DNA from: Klebsiella electrica
Lineage (GTDB): Bacteria > Pseudomonadota > Gammaproteobacteria > Enterobacterales > Enterobacteriaceae
Assembly: GCF_006711645.1 (NCBI RefSeq)
Contig: NZ_CP041247.1
Location: 3,782,001-3,846,000, forward strand
Direction: 5' to 3'
DNA: 64,000 nucleotides
This document shows positions 30,569-39,957 of the stretch, in pieces. Position 1 is the first letter of the stretch. Each line of letters starts with the position of its first letter. A model generated the notes under the pieces. That model did no database searches. It saw nothing but the letters and a program-made list of their open reading frames with translations, and was not told the origin of the DNA. The position numbers and the translations under genes are program-made.

Positions 30569-31492
30569 ATGGCGAACCTTTACGGCCTGAAAAAATTCGA
30601 TCTTAACTTGCTGGTTATTTTTGAATGCATCTATCAGCATCTGAGCATCAGTCGAGCGGCGGAAGCATTGTTTATTACCCCCTCCGCCGTCAGCCAGTCA
30701 TTGCAACGCCTGCGCACTCAGCTTAACGATCCGCTGTTTATTCGTTCGGGAAAAGGCATTACGCCCACCCAAACGAGCATCAACCTGCATTATCTCCTCG
30801 AAAAAAACTTAAGCCAGCTAGAGAAAACGATTTCTCTCGTCAATCCGGCCAACTTAAAAAAACGTTTTGTCATTTATAGCCCTCAGTTATTTATTCCCCA
30901 CGACTCTTTACAATTAATCCACGCCCTCTACCAGACCCCCAATATGCAGGTGGAACACCATGACCTTCAGCTCACCAGCGACTCGGTGGAAAGTCTGCTC
31001 TCGCAGCGTAAGGCGGACCTGATACTCAGTTTATCCCCCTGTAAAAGCGCGGAGATATTCTGCCAGCCCTTCCTGGAGGCTGAGATGGCACTGGTCTGCG
31101 GTGAACGCCATCCGCGGGTCGATGAACTGAACGATCGTGCCGCCATCCTGCGGGAAAGCTTCGCCGGTTATCTTTCCACGGAGGTCGGCATAAAGAATTT
31201 TCATGCGCAAATGAAAAAAAGTTTACCCGACCGAATGATGACCTTTCGTAGCGATTCGCTGCTGGCGCTCATTAATATGATTAACCAGACCGACCTTATC
31301 GGCTTTGTGCCGAAAGCCATACTGAACCACCCGCTCTTCAATCTGAACTTGAGAGTGCTGCCGGTTCCGGTGCCATCTATTATGATCTACATGATTTATC
31401 ACCAGACGCAGATAAATATGCCCATATTCTCCTCGCCGTTCGATAAAATAATCAACCTGCAACCGCAGGAAAACAATTTATATCATGAATAA
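30569..31492 (+). CDS. ybdO: LysR-family regulator YbdO
   Basis: Transcription factor, 307 residues. The HTH lies at about residues 9-68 (FDLNLLVIFECIYQHLSISRAAEALFITPSAVSQSLQRLR), followed by the effector-binding domain. The 188-bp upstream gap is AT-rich and has a GCCAGGT/ACCTGGC hairpin (about 30401-30428) that may end the dsbG transcript. In E. coli the ortholog is between dsbG and ybdN, as here; its link to citrate fermentation there is uncertain for this strain, which shows no cit genes in the window. Confidence 0.88.
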   Translation: MANLYGLKKFDLNLLVIFECIYQHLSISRAAEALFITPSAVSQSLQRLRTQLNDPLFIRSGKGITPTQTSINLHYLLEKNLSQLEKTISLVNPANLKKRFVIYSPQLFIPHDSLQLIHALYQTPNMQVEHHDLQLTSDSVESLLSQRKADLILSLSPCKSAEIFCQPFLEAEMALVCGERHPRVDELNDRAAILRESFAGYLSTEVGIKNFHAQMKKSLPDRMMTFRSDSLLALINMINQTDLIGFVPKAILNHPLFNLNLRVLPVPVPSIMIYMIYHQTQINMPIFSSPFDKIINLQPQENNLYHE

Positions 31493-31608
31493 TTAAATAA
31501 AAATCAATATTCCAGCCTAATATAAAACCATAAAAAATGACGGAAATTATTTTCTGTCGTAGCATGACATGCCATTAAATCGTCAACTGCACCTAAGGAA
31601 CAGAGATC

Positions 31609-32832
31609 GTGACATTAATAAAATACCCGTTGCCCGAGTCCGTTCTGCAAGCCGCGCAGAAACGCATTGAATGGGTGATGGATAATTTCCCTCGTCTCTG
31701 CGTCTCTTTTTCCGGCGGCAAGGACTCCACCCTGATGCTGCATCTGACCGCGCTTCACGCGCGACGTACAGGCCGCAAAATTAGCGTGCTGTTTATCGAC
31801 TGGGAAGCGCAGTTCTCCTACACCATTACCCATTGCGAAGCGCTCCGGGAAGCGTATCAGGATGTCATCGAACAGTTTTTTTGGGTTGCCCTGCCGTTAA
31901 CCACGCAGAACTCACTCAGTCAGTTCACGCCGGAATGGCAATGCTGGCAACCAGACGCCCGATGGGTGCGCCAGCCGCCGCCGCATGCCATTACCGACCC
32001 CGGCTATTTCTCTTTTTATGTCCCGGGGATGAGCTTCGAAAACTTTGTTCGCGAATTCGCCGACTGGTTTGCCGCCAGCCGTCCCGCTGCGGTCTTAGTT
32101 GGCATCCGCGCGGATGAATCCCTTAACCGATTCATCACCATCTCGTCGCGGCGCAAACAGCGCTTTGCCGATGATAAACCCTGGACCACCGCAGCGCCGG
32201 GAGGCCACGCGTGGTACGCCTACCCTATTTATGACTGGAAAACCGCCGATATCTGGACCTGGTTTGCCAAAAGCGGACTCACTTATAACCCACTCTATGA
32301 TCTGATGTATCAGGCCGGCGTACCGCTGCGCTACATGCGTATCTGTGAACCTTTCGGTCCGGAACAACGCCAGGGGCTTTGGCTTTATCACGTACTGGAA
32401 CCTGAACGCTGGGCCGCCATGTGTCAGCGGGTGAGCGGCGCGTGCGGCGGCGGCGTCTACGCCGGCCAGGATAACCAGTTCTACGGGCATCGCAAGCTGG
32501 AGAAACCCGGACATCATAGCTGGAAGAGCTACGCCCTGTTTTTACTCGACAGCATGCCGGAAAAAACGGCCGAACATTACCGGAATAAAATTGCCGTCTA
32601 TCTGCGCTGGTATCAAAAACAGGGGATGGAGGATATACCTGACCTCCAGAAGGCCGATACCGGCGCGAAGGATATTCCGTCCTGGCGACGCATCTGCAAA
32701 GTGCTACTGAATAACGATTACTGGTGCCGCATGCTCTCTTTCAGCCCGACCAAACCCAGCCATTACCGGCGCTACCGCGAACGAATGAGTCAAAAACGCC
32801 AGCAATGGGGGATCTTATGCAACAACAAATAA
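31609..32832 (+). CDS. ybdN: PP-loop ATPase/PAPS-reductase-like protein YbdN
   Basis: 407 residues from a GTG start. The N-terminal LCVSFSGGKDSTLMLHL holds the PP-loop SGGKDS shared by PAPS reductases, tRNA thiolases and the DNA-sulfur protein DndC, so it probably activates a substrate by adenylation. Cysteines in MRICEPFG, MCQRVSGACGGG could carry sulfur or metal. Function unknown. The E. coli homologue pair is related to IbrA/IbrB, reported regulators of immunoglobulin-binding proteins. It overlaps ybdM by 16 bases, so the two are probably made together. Confidence 0.88.
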   Translation: MTLIKYPLPESVLQAAQKRIEWVMDNFPRLCVSFSGGKDSTLMLHLTALHARRTGRKISVLFIDWEAQFSYTITHCEALREAYQDVIEQFFWVALPLTTQNSLSQFTPEWQCWQPDARWVRQPPPHAITDPGYFSFYVPGMSFENFVREFADWFAASRPAAVLVGIRADESLNRFITISSRRKQRFADDKPWTTAAPGGHAWYAYPIYDWKTADIWTWFAKSGLTYNPLYDLMYQAGVPLRYMRICEPFGPEQRQGLWLYHVLEPERWAAMCQRVSGACGGGVYAGQDNQFYGHRKLEKPGHHSWKSYALFLLDSMPEKTAEHYRNKIAVYLRWYQKQGMEDIPDLQKADTGAKDIPSWRRICKVLLNNDYWCRMLSFSPTKPSHYRRYRERMSQKRQQWGILCNNK

Positions 32833-33443
32833 TGCACGACCTTGAGCGCTATCTGAACACTCTTCAGGATGCGGAGCGCGTCGAGGCGCTGAACGCTTTT
32901 CGCCAGCTTTTACACCATTACAGCCCGTTCAAATCTCATCCCGTTGACTGCGTGCTGTGGGTAAAGCAGGAGCGCGTTTCGCCAAATGATTACAACCCCA
33001 ACAACCTCGCCCCGCCGGAAAAACGCCTGCTGCTCACTTCGCTGCAAACGGACGGTTTTACGCAACCCATTGTGGTGCTCAGACAAGATGAGGCGCGCTA
33101 CACCATCGTCGACGGATTCCATCGCCACGAGCTTGCCAGAAACAAAGCGCCGTTAAAACAGCAGTTAAACGGCTATCTGCCGGTCGCCTGCCTGGAAAAC
33201 CATTCAGCCAGTCGCGATACGCTGATGGCGGCGACCATTCGCCATAACCGCGCGCGGGGCCGCCATCAGATCCCGGCCATGTCAGAAATCGTCCATGAGC
33301 TGGCAAACCTGGGTTGGTCAGACGCGAAAATCAGTCAGGAGCTGGGTATGGACGCTGACGAGGTGTTACGCCTGAAACAAATTAACGGTCTTGCCGAACT
33401 GTTTGGCGACCGGCAATTTTCTCAGGCGTGGACCGTAAAATAA
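32817..33443 (+). CDS. ybdM: ParB/sulfiredoxin-like domain protein YbdM
   Basis: 208 residues. The central segment (NPNNLAPPEKRLLLTSLQTDGFTQPIVVL, then YTIVDGFHRHELAR) is the ParB/Srx-type nucleotide-binding fold with the GFHRH motif. A C-terminal HTH-like helix set follows (MSEIVHELANLGWSDAKISQELGMDADEVLRLKQINGL), suggesting DNA binding. ATG 32817 has GGGGGA at good spacing; ATG 32805 would add four residues. Its stop codon abuts that of ybdL with no gap. Probable partner of YbdN; function unknown. Confidence 0.87.
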   Translation: MQQQIMHDLERYLNTLQDAERVEALNAFRQLLHHYSPFKSHPVDCVLWVKQERVSPNDYNPNNLAPPEKRLLLTSLQTDGFTQPIVVLRQDEARYTIVDGFHRHELARNKAPLKQQLNGYLPVACLENHSASRDTLMAATIRHNRARGRHQIPAMSEIVHELANLGWSDAKISQELGMDADEVLRLKQINGLAELFGDRQFSQAWTVK

Positions 33444-34604
33444 CTACAGCTGGCAGAGACGTTCCGCTGCGGCCAGCAGAGTTGCCGGCTGTTTTGCAAA
33501 GCACAGGCGGATGAGCTTGTGCGGGAACGGATCGGCGCAGAACACCGACAGCGGGATCGCCGCGACGCCCACTTCGGTCGTCAGCCAACGGCAGAAGCTC
33601 ACATCGTCGAGATCGGAAATCGCACTGTAGTCAGCCAGCAGGAAGTAGGTGCCCTCGCAAGGAAGAATCTCCAGACGGCTGCTGCGCAGGGCATCGACAA
33701 ACAAGTCTCGCCGCTCGCGGTAGAATTCCGGCAGCTGGCGATAGTGCTCCGGCTCATGGCGCAGCATATCGGCGATTGCCAGCTGAGCCGGCGTATTCAC
33801 CGCGAAGGTCAGATACTGATGAACCTTGCGCAGCTCGGCACTTATCGCCGCCGGCGCCACGCAGTACCCCACTTTCCAGCCGGTCATGTGGAAGGTTTTA
33901 CCAAAAGAAGAGACCGCCACCGCCCGTTCGCGCAGCTGCGGGTGGGCCAGTACGCTGGCGTGCCCGTGCGACGCAAAGCAAATATGCTCATAGACCTCAT
34001 CGCTGATCACATAAATTTGATGGTCAGCTATCGCCTGCCACAACGCGGCAAAATCCTCGCGCTGCCAGACCGTCGCCGACGGATTATGCGGCGTGTTCAG
34101 GATAACCAGCCGGGTACGCTCGCTAAGCGCCGCGGCAAATTCTAGCCAGTCAACGCGAAAATGGGGCGGCTGCAAAGCGATACGTTTCAACACGCCGCCG
34201 GACAACTCCACGGCCGGCGCGTAGCTGTCGTAGCTTGGGTCAAAACAGATAACCTCATCGCCGGTGCGGACCAGCGCGGTAATCGCCGCATACAGCGCTT
34301 CGGTCGCCCCCGCCGTGACGGTTATATCGCTGTTGGCATCCGGGCGATAGCCGTACAGTTCGGCGGTTTTGTCGGCAATCGCTTCACGCAAAGCCGGGAC
34401 ACCGGTCATCGGCGCGTACTGGTTAGCCCCCTGAGCGACATGATACGCCAGGCGCTCCTGCAGGTAGCGCGGCCCGTCAAAATCCGGGAACCCCTGCGAC
34501 AGGTTGATCGCCCGGTGCTCCTGCGCCAGCGCGCTCATCTGGGTAAATATAGTGGTGCCAAGCGAAGGGAGTTTACTTTCAGGAATCAGTGGCTTATTGC
34601 TCAT
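33444..34604 (-). CDS. ybdL: Methionine/KMTB aminotransferase YbdL (MtnE role)
   Basis: PLP-dependent class I/II aminotransferase, 386 residues, that in E. coli prefers methionine. It can convert 4-methylthio-2-oxobutanoate to methionine, the last step of the salvage cycle. Lys in VSSFGKTFHMTGWKVGY is the PLP Schiff-base residue, and NTPHNPSATVWQRED and SDEVYEHICF are conserved. Divergent from mtnC across a gap with a MetJ operator, which supports the salvage role. Confidence 0.93.
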   Translation of the reverse strand: MSNKPLIPESKLPSLGTTIFTQMSALAQEHRAINLSQGFPDFDGPRYLQERLAYHVAQGANQYAPMTGVPALREAIADKTAELYGYRPDANSDITVTAGATEALYAAITALVRTGDEVICFDPSYDSYAPAVELSGGVLKRIALQPPHFRVDWLEFAAALSERTRLVILNTPHNPSATVWQREDFAALWQAIADHQIYVISDEVYEHICFASHGHASVLAHPQLRERAVAVSSFGKTFHMTGWKVGYCVAPAAISAELRKVHQYLTFAVNTPAQLAIADMLRHEPEHYRQLPEFYRERRDLFVDALRSSRLEILPCEGTYFLLADYSAISDLDDVSFCRWLTTEVGVAAIPLSVFCADPFPHKLIRLCFAKQPATLLAAAERLCQL

Positions 34605-34671
34605 TGTATAATTACCGATTGTAATGCTGTTGTTGAAGCCACTATAACACGATGTTAGTATTTGGCAATCA

Positions 34672-34687
34672 AGACGCTTAGACGTCT
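34672..34687. promoter_or_regulatory. MetJ operator between ybdL and mtnC
   Basis: Tandem 8-mers AGACGCTT and AGACGTCT; the second is a perfect met box and the first matches six of eight. This would repress both divergent genes when S-adenosylmethionine is plentiful. Confidence 0.8.
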
Positions 34688-34758
34688 AAATGATAATGTT
34701 ATGCCGGTTCTCGCCTGAAGCAGCCCTATCACGGCGCACCGCCTACTCTGGAGAAACC

Positions 34759-35448
34759 ATGATCCGCGCTATCGTGACCGATATTGAAGGTACCACCAGC
34801 GACATTTCTTTTGTCCACAACGTTCTGTTTCCATACGCCCGCGAGCGGCTGGCGGCCTTTGTCACCGCGCAACAGTACGCCGAGCCGGTGAAGACGATCC
34901 TTGATAATCTGCGAACGGAAATCGGCAACCCCGCCGCCAGCGCCGCCGAACTGATTGATACCCTGCTGGCCTTTATGGATGAAGACCGCAAGTCAACGGC
35001 GCTCAAGGCGCTGCAGGGCATTATCTGGCGCGAGGGCTATGTTAACGGCGACTTTACCGGCCATCTCTATCCGGACGTTCTGCCCGCGCTGGAAAAATGG
35101 AAGTCTCAGGGTATTGATTTATACATATATTCCTCTGGATCCGTCGCGGCGCAGAAATTGTTATTTGGCTACAGCGATGAAGGTGATATTACTCATCTGT
35201 TCAGTGGCTATTTCGATACCTTGACGGGAGCCAAGCGAGAAACGCAGTCCTATCGCAATATTGCCGAACAGTTGGGGCATCATCCGGCGACGATTCTGTT
35301 CCTCTCCGATATTCATCAGGAGCTGGATGCGGCAGAAGCCGCCGGTTTTCGTACGATCCAGCTGGTGCGCGGCGACCGCGATCCTGCCAGCCATCACCCG
35401 CAAGTTCAGCGTTTTGACGACATTCATCCGGAGCAGATCCCAGCATGA
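34759..35448 (+). CDS. mtnC: Enolase-phosphatase MtnC
   Basis: HAD-family enzyme that enolises and dephosphorylates 2,3-diketo-5-methylthiopentyl-1-phosphate to acireductone. 229 residues. HAD motif [10 protein letters not shown] begins at residue 5; the Ser/Thr motif is in [10 protein letters not shown], and the acidic motif is in [14 protein letters not shown] 23-residue upstream extension is possible but ATG 34759 matches the family. Overlaps mtnD by four bases (ATGA). Confidence 0.96.
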   Translation: MIRAIVTDIEGTTSDISFVHNVLFPYARERLAAFVTAQQYAEPVKTILDNLRTEIGNPAASAAELIDTLLAFMDEDRKSTALKALQGIIWREGYVNGDFTGHLYPDVLPALEKWKSQGIDLYIYSSGSVAAQKLLFGYSDEGDITHLFSGYFDTLTGAKRETQSYRNIAEQLGHHPATILFLSDIHQELDAAEAAGFRTIQLVRGDRDPASHHPQVQRFDDIHPEQIPA

Positions 35449-35987
35449 GCGCATTAACGATTTATTCAGAAAAAGACGCCGGTACCCATCTCTGGTATAG
35501 CACCGACGGCGATGAAATCCAGCAACAGCTCAACGCCAAAGGCGTGCGCTTCGAACGCTGGCAGGCCGACCGTGATTTAGGCCCCTCTCCGACATCCGAG
35601 ACGGTGCTTGAAGCCTATCAACACGCTATCGCGAAGCTGGTGGCGGAAAAAGGTTACCAGAGCTGGGATGTCATCAGCCTGCGCGCGGATAATCCGCAGA
35701 AAGAGGCGCTACGCGCGAAGTTTCTCAACGAACACACCCACGGTGAAGACGAGGTCCGCTTTTTTGTTGAAGGCGCCGGGCTGTTCTGCCTGCATATCGG
35801 CAATGAAGTGTTTCAGGTGCTGTGCGAGAAGAACGATCTGATTTCGGTACCGGCCAACACGCCGCACTGGTTTGATATGGGCCCGGAGCCTGATTTCACC
35901 GCTATCCGCATTTTCGACAACCCGGAAGGTTGGGTGGCGAAATTTACCGGCAACGATATCGCCAACGCCTACCCGCGGCTGGCATAA
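35445..35987 (+). CDS. mtnD: Acireductone dioxygenase
   Basis: Cupin metalloenzyme that cleaves acireductone. With iron it gives formate and the methionine keto-acid precursor; with nickel it gives an off-pathway product and CO, the well-known Klebsiella system. 180 residues. Metal ligands are His97, His99 and Glu103 ([11 protein letters not shown]) and His141 (NTPHWFDMG). Translationally coupled to mtnC. Confidence 0.97.
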   Translation: MSALTIYSEKDAGTHLWYSTDGDEIQQQLNAKGVRFERWQADRDLGPSPTSETVLEAYQHAIAKLVAEKGYQSWDVISLRADNPQKEALRAKFLNEHTHGEDEVRFFVEGAGLFCLHIGNEVFQVLCEKNDLISVPANTPHWFDMGPEPDFTAIRIFDNPEGWVAKFTGNDIANAYPRLA

Positions 35988-36003
35988 CGCCACAATGCGC
36001 TAG

Positions 36004-36060
36004 CGCCGGGTGGCGGCTACGCCTGACCCGGCCTACACCATCCGTAGCTTCCCGTAGGCA
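36004..36060. repeat. REP-type palindrome between mtnD and mtnB
   Basis: GCCGGGTGGCGGCTACGCC...ACCCGGC imperfect palindrome in the 186-bp gap between the converging mtnD and mtnB. Confidence 0.75.
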
Positions 36061-36173
36061 CATGCCAGCGAAGCGCCTGCAAGTGTTCATCAAACAGCAG
36101 CGCTTTCACGCGCGGGGGGCCGATATCGATTCCGGGATAAAAATCCATGCCTGACCCGTTAGTGGAGTGAAAT

Positions 36174-36785
36174 TTAGTCGTGCTCGTAGCGGCGGCGCAT
36201 CAGCTCGCACTCGAACAGAAACTCCAGTCCTTCCAGCTGGCGACGGGCCTCATTAATATCTTTGCCCCAGCAGGTCAGACCGTGGCCACGCAGCAGGAAG
36301 CCGTAGCGCAGCGGGTTGGTCTGCGCATAATCTTCAATGCGCGCCGCCAGAGCGTCGATATCCTGATCGTTATCGAAAATCGCCACCGGTACGCTATCGA
36401 GGTGGCTGTGCTGACCGGTCAGGGTTTTCTGCATTTCATAGCCCTGCAGCGCCAGCGTCCCGCTCTTCTCGATGCGCGACAGCACCGTCGCGTTGACGGT
36501 ATGGACGTGCAGCACGACGTTAGCCTCAGGAAGCAGGCGATACACCAGCGTATGCAGACCGGTTTCAGCAGACGGTTTACGCCCGGAAGGCGCTTTATTG
36601 CTGGCGATCTCCACCTGCAGGAAATCCTCCGTTGTCAGGCTGCCTTTATCGCGCCCCGACTCGCTAAGCCAGCACCAGGTCTCATCCTGGCGCACCGACA
36701 TATTGCCGCCGGTCGCCGGCGCCCAGCCTTTCGCGCCGATCCAATGACAGGTGGTAACCAGTTGCGCGAGTCTTTCTTGCCACAT
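36174..36785 (-). CDS. mtnB: Methylthioribulose-1-phosphate dehydratase
   Basis: Class II aldolase-like zinc enzyme that dehydrates methylthioribulose-1-phosphate. 203 residues. The zinc-binding HVHTVNATVLS and the later HGLTCWGKD are conserved. It lies on the minus strand 669 bp downstream of mtnA. That gap contains repeats and a MetJ-like site, so mtnB may be transcribed from its own promoter. Confidence 0.95.
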   Translation of the reverse strand: MWQERLAQLVTTCHWIGAKGWAPATGGNMSVRQDETWCWLSESGRDKGSLTTEDFLQVEIASNKAPSGRKPSAETGLHTLVYRLLPEANVVLHVHTVNATVLSRIEKSGTLALQGYEMQKTLTGQHSHLDSVPVAIFDNDQDIDALAARIEDYAQTNPLRYGFLLRGHGLTCWGKDINEARRQLEGLEFLFECELMRRRYEHD

Positions 36786-37240
36786 AGCCGTTCCTTAGTT
36801 TAGCGATGTTAATTTGAGAACCTGTACGGGCAGGCGTTATTGTTGCGGGTAGTCTGGACATGGACAGCGCGCAACACCCGGAACGTACACGCAGTACGTG
36901 AGGAGCATTCGCGACGTTCTTCCTTCGGGCCGCCATCAAAGGCGCTCAAAACTCGACGAGTTTTGTGCACACAGCCGTGGTCCAAATGGCCAATAAAATA
37001 ACCTGATGAAAGATTATTTAGCCGTCCAAATGGCTATTCATCCGATACTAACACCGCCAGCTTAAGTGAACAATATTTCAGTAAAGGCTTATATAGGTAA
37101 TGGTTATATCAGAAATGCATATGAAATCACGGTTTTTAACAATGACATAACCGAGACTTTTCATGCTCCCCATATTACCGGCTACCGGCGGTCAAAAAGA
37201 CGGGGGATCGTTCTGTGGGAAAGAAGTGCGATGCGCGCAT
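36786..37240. other. Non-coding gap upstream of mtnB
   Basis: No convincing gene. The first part (36835-36965) is a palindrome-rich stretch with GTACACGCAGTACGTGAGG and CAAAACTCGACGAGTTTTG, typical of dispersed intergenic repeats, but I could not name the family. Next come two copies of GTCCAAATGGC 44 bases apart and an AT-rich tract (37060-37160). A frame opening at 37066 reads straight into REP sequence and is unlikely to be a gene. Confidence 0.5.
37020..37035. promoter_or_regulatory. MetJ-box-like pair upstream of mtnB
   Basis: AGCCGTCC and AAATGGCT match the met box AGACGTCT at six and five of eight positions. The surrounding AGMCGTCYAAATG pattern also occurs at the ybdL/mtnC operator. 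Part of it (GTCCAAATGGC) is repeated at 36980-36990. Confidence 0.5.
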
Positions 37241-37248
37241 CTCGGACA

Positions 37249-37430
37249 TTGCCCGCTCCACACCCCGTAGGTCGGGTAAGGCACCAGCCGCCACCCGACA
37301 GAAATCGCCAATGCCATCAAACCCGAAGCCCGTCATGACCATTCCGCTGCCCGCTCCACACCCCGTAGGCCCGGTAAGGCGTCAGCCGCCACCGGGCAAA
37401 ATATGCAGAATGCCCATTCACTCACGCGAA
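37249..37430. repeat. Two-copy 98-bp REP unit downstream of mtnA
   Basis: GCCCGCTCCACACCCCGTAGG occurs at 37251 and 37349. Each copy is followed by a hairpin whose stem bases differ but still pair: GTCGGGT...ACCCGAC in the first and GCCCGGT...ACCGGGC in the second. Confidence 0.8.
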
Positions 37431-37454
37431 GCTGCGGCCACCTGGCGTTCTGGC

Positions 37455-38483
37455 TCAGGCCGTTGCTGGCGCAAACGCCCCGGCCGCCACCTGCTCCGGG
37501 GTGACCACGCCGCTATCCAGCACCCAGCCGCTAATCAGCGCCGCGGGGGTGACGTCAAAGGCCGGATTGTAAACGGCGGCATCTTTCGGTGCCCACTGCA
37601 CCGCGCCAAAGCTACCGGCGACGCCGGTGACTTCCGCTGCCGCCCGCTGCTCAATCGGGATCGCCTCGCCGTTCGGACAATGGCGATCGAGAGTGGTTTG
37701 CGGTGCCGCCACGTAGAACGGAATAGCGTGATACTTCGCCAGTACCGCCAGCGAGTAGGTGCCTATCTTATTCGCCACATCGCCGTTAGCCGCGATACGG
37801 TCAGCCCCGACCCATACGGCATCAACTTGCCCTTTAGCCATCAGACTGGCGGCCATCGAATCGGTAATCAGCTGGTAAGGCACCCCCAGTTCGCCCAGCT
37901 CCCAGGCGGTCAGTCGCCCGCCCTGCAGCAGCGGACGCGTCTCGTCGACCCAGACGTTTTCCACCCGCCCGCGCTGATGGGCCAGCGCAATCACTCCCAG
38001 CGCCGTCCCTACGCCCGCCGTCGCCAGACCGCCGGTATTACAATGCGTCAGCAGGCGACTGCCTGGCGTCACCAGCGCGCTGCCCGCCTCGGCGATACTG
38101 GCGCACAGCTGTTTATCTTCCGCGATCAGGCGCAGCGCTTCCGCTTCCAGCGCCTCGGCATAGTCCTCTGCTGCCAGCGCCAGCTTCATGCGATCGAGAT
38201 TGTTCATCAGGTTTACCGCCGTCGGGCGCGCGGCGCGCAGCGTTTCCAGCGCCTGAGCCAGTTCGTCCCGGCTGAGGCCGCGCCGGGCCAGCAGCGCCAG
38301 CAGCAGACTGGCCGACAGGCCGATTAACGGCGCCCCGCGCACCCGCAGCGCGTGAATATGGTCCACCAGCAACGAAACGTTATCCGCCGCCAGCCAGCGT
38401 TTTTCCTGCGGCAATGCCTGCTGATCAAGAATAAAAAGCTGATTTTCGCTTACCCGCAGGCTGGTGGTCTGTAGTGTCTGCAT
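37455..38483 (-). CDS. mtnA: Methylthioribose-1-phosphate isomerase
   Basis: Converts methylthioribose-1-phosphate to the ribulose form. 342 residues, related to eIF2B-type proteins. The conserved RVRGAPLIG, catalytic Cys148 ([11 protein letters not shown]) and Asp228 ([19 protein letters not shown]) are present. Divergent from mtnK with a MetJ operator between them. Confidence 0.96.
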   Translation of the reverse strand: MQTLQTTSLRVSENQLFILDQQALPQEKRWLAADNVSLLVDHIHALRVRGAPLIGLSASLLLALLARRGLSRDELAQALETLRAARPTAVNLMNNLDRMKLALAAEDYAEALEAEALRLIAEDKQLCASIAEAGSALVTPGSRLLTHCNTGGLATAGVGTALGVIALAHQRGRVENVWVDETRPLLQGGRLTAWELGELGVPYQLITDSMAASLMAKGQVDAVWVGADRIAANGDVANKIGTYSLAVLAKYHAIPFYVAAPQTTLDRHCPNGEAIPIEQRAAAEVTGVAGSFGAVQWAPKDAAVYNPAFDVTPAALISGWVLDSGVVTPEQVAAGAFAPATA

Positions 38484-38535
38484 ATCGTTAAATCCCTGTT
38501 GCGTTGTTGTATCACATTGTGTCAGGATGAAATCC

Positions 38536-38559
38536 AGAAGTATAGACGTCTGAACGGCT
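38536..38559. promoter_or_regulatory. MetJ operator between mtnA and mtnK
   Basis: Three tandem 8-mers AGAAGTAT, AGACGTCT and GAACGGCT; the middle one is a perfect met box. It lies 28 bases before the mtnK start and 53 bases before mtnA on the other strand. Confidence 0.8.
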
Positions 38560-38586
38560 TAATCAGAACTTTTGAGGATCGAGGCA

Positions 38587-39786
38587 ATGTCGCAATACCA
38601 TACCTTCACCCCCGGCGATGCCGTGGCATACGCACAACAATTTGGCGGCATCGATGACCCGTCTGAGCTGGTGTCCGCGCAGGAAGTGGGGGACGGTAAC
38701 CTCAACCTGGTCTTTAAGATTTATGATACCCACGGCGTGAGCCGCGTTGTCGTGAAGCAGGCCCTGCCCTACGTTCGCTGCGTAGGGGAATCCTGGCCGC
38801 TGACCCTCGACCGCGCCCGTCTTGAGGCGCAAACTCTGGTGGCGCACTACCAGCACGCCCCGCAGCACACGGTGAAAATCCACCACTTCGACCCCGAGCT
38901 GGCGGTGATGGTGATGGAGGATCTCTCCGATCACCGTATCTGGCGCGGCGAGCTGATTAACAACGTTTACTACCCGCAGGCCGCCAGCCAGCTAGGGGAA
39001 TATCTGGCCCAGGCGCTGTTTCATACCAGTGATTTCTACCTCCATCCGCACGAGAAAAAGGCGCAGGTCGCCCGGTTTATCAATCCGGAGATGTGCGAAA
39101 TCACCGAAGACCTGTTTTTCAACGACCCGTATCAGCTTCACGAACGCAATAACTACCCGGCCGAGCTGGAAGCTGAAGTGGCCGCTCTGCGTGACGACGC
39201 TTCGCTCAGGCTGGCGGTCGCATCGCTGAAACATCGCTTCTTCTCGCACGCCGAAGCCTTGCTGCACGGCGATATTCACAGCGGTTCCATTTTTGTCGCC
39301 GAGGAGAGTTTTAAAGCCATCGACGCGGAATTCGGCTATTTCGGTCCGATAGGTTTTGATATCGGGACCGCTATCGGCAACCTGTTGTTGAACTACTGCG
39401 GCCTGCCGGGACATCTGGGCATTCGCGATGCCGCCGCGGCTCGCGAACAGCGTCTGCACGATATTCAGACGCTGTGGAATACTTTTGCCGAACGCTTCCA
39501 CTCTCTGGCGGCGGAGAAAACGCGCGATGCGGCGCTGGCCTGGCCCGGCTATGCCTCCACGTTCCTGAAAAAAGTGTGGCACGATGCGATTGGCTTCTGC
39601 GGCACCGAGTTGATTCGCCGCAGCGTCGGCCTGTCCCACGTCGCCGATATCGAGACGATTCAGGATGCGGCCATGCGCCACGAGTGCCTGCGCCACGCAA
39701 TCACCCTGGGTAAAGCATTGATTGTGATTGCCGACCGTATCGACAGCGCCGAAGAGCTGGTGGCACGGGTGCGGCAGTACAGCTAA
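38587..39786 (+). CDS. mtnK: Methylthioribose kinase
   Basis: Phosphorylates 5-methylthioribose, the entry step of the salvage route. 399 residues with a kinase-like fold related to choline kinases. Catalytic loop [13 protein letters not shown] and [15 protein letters not shown] (metal-binding DxE) are present. A TTG at 38572 would add five residues; ATG 38587 after GAGG matches the Klebsiella enzyme length. Confidence 0.96.
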   Translation: MSQYHTFTPGDAVAYAQQFGGIDDPSELVSAQEVGDGNLNLVFKIYDTHGVSRVVVKQALPYVRCVGESWPLTLDRARLEAQTLVAHYQHAPQHTVKIHHFDPELAVMVMEDLSDHRIWRGELINNVYYPQAASQLGEYLAQALFHTSDFYLHPHEKKAQVARFINPEMCEITEDLFFNDPYQLHERNNYPAELEAEVAALRDDASLRLAVASLKHRFFSHAEALLHGDIHSGSIFVAEESFKAIDAEFGYFGPIGFDIGTAIGNLLLNYCGLPGHLGIRDAAAAREQRLHDIQTLWNTFAERFHSLAAEKTRDAALAWPGYASTFLKKVWHDAIGFCGTELIRRSVGLSHVADIETIQDAAMRHECLRHAITLGKALIVIADRIDSAEELVARVRQYS

Positions 39787-39796
39787 GCGCAGTCTG

Positions 39797-39957
39797 TATG
39801 CCGGGTGGCGGCTTACGCCTTACCCGGCCTACGGCTCTTTGACATCTTCCCGGCATAGGGTCCTGATGCCTTCTCCGGCCTACGCGCCTGACGCCTTATC
39901 CGGCATCTCGTCCGGGGTTTTGTAGGCCGGGTAAGCGCAGCGCCACCCGGCAAAAAA
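39797..39957. repeat. REP cluster between mtnK and the propeller gene
   Basis: Three REP-like units in 160 bases: GCCGGGTGGCGGCTTACGCC...ACCCGGCCTACGG, a degenerate middle copy, and GTAGGCCGGGTAAGCGCAGCGCCACCCGGC. They sit between converging genes. Confidence 0.8.

Noticed and set aside
37066..37338. 90-codon frame in the mtnB-mtnA gap
   Set aside because: It begins with GTG in AT-rich DNA and then reads through REP repeats (PHPVGRVRHQPPP), so it is most likely chance.
37215..38327. 370-codon plus-strand frame over mtnA
   Set aside because: Antisense shadow of mtnA combined with REP sequence; Arg/Pro/Gln-rich with no domain.
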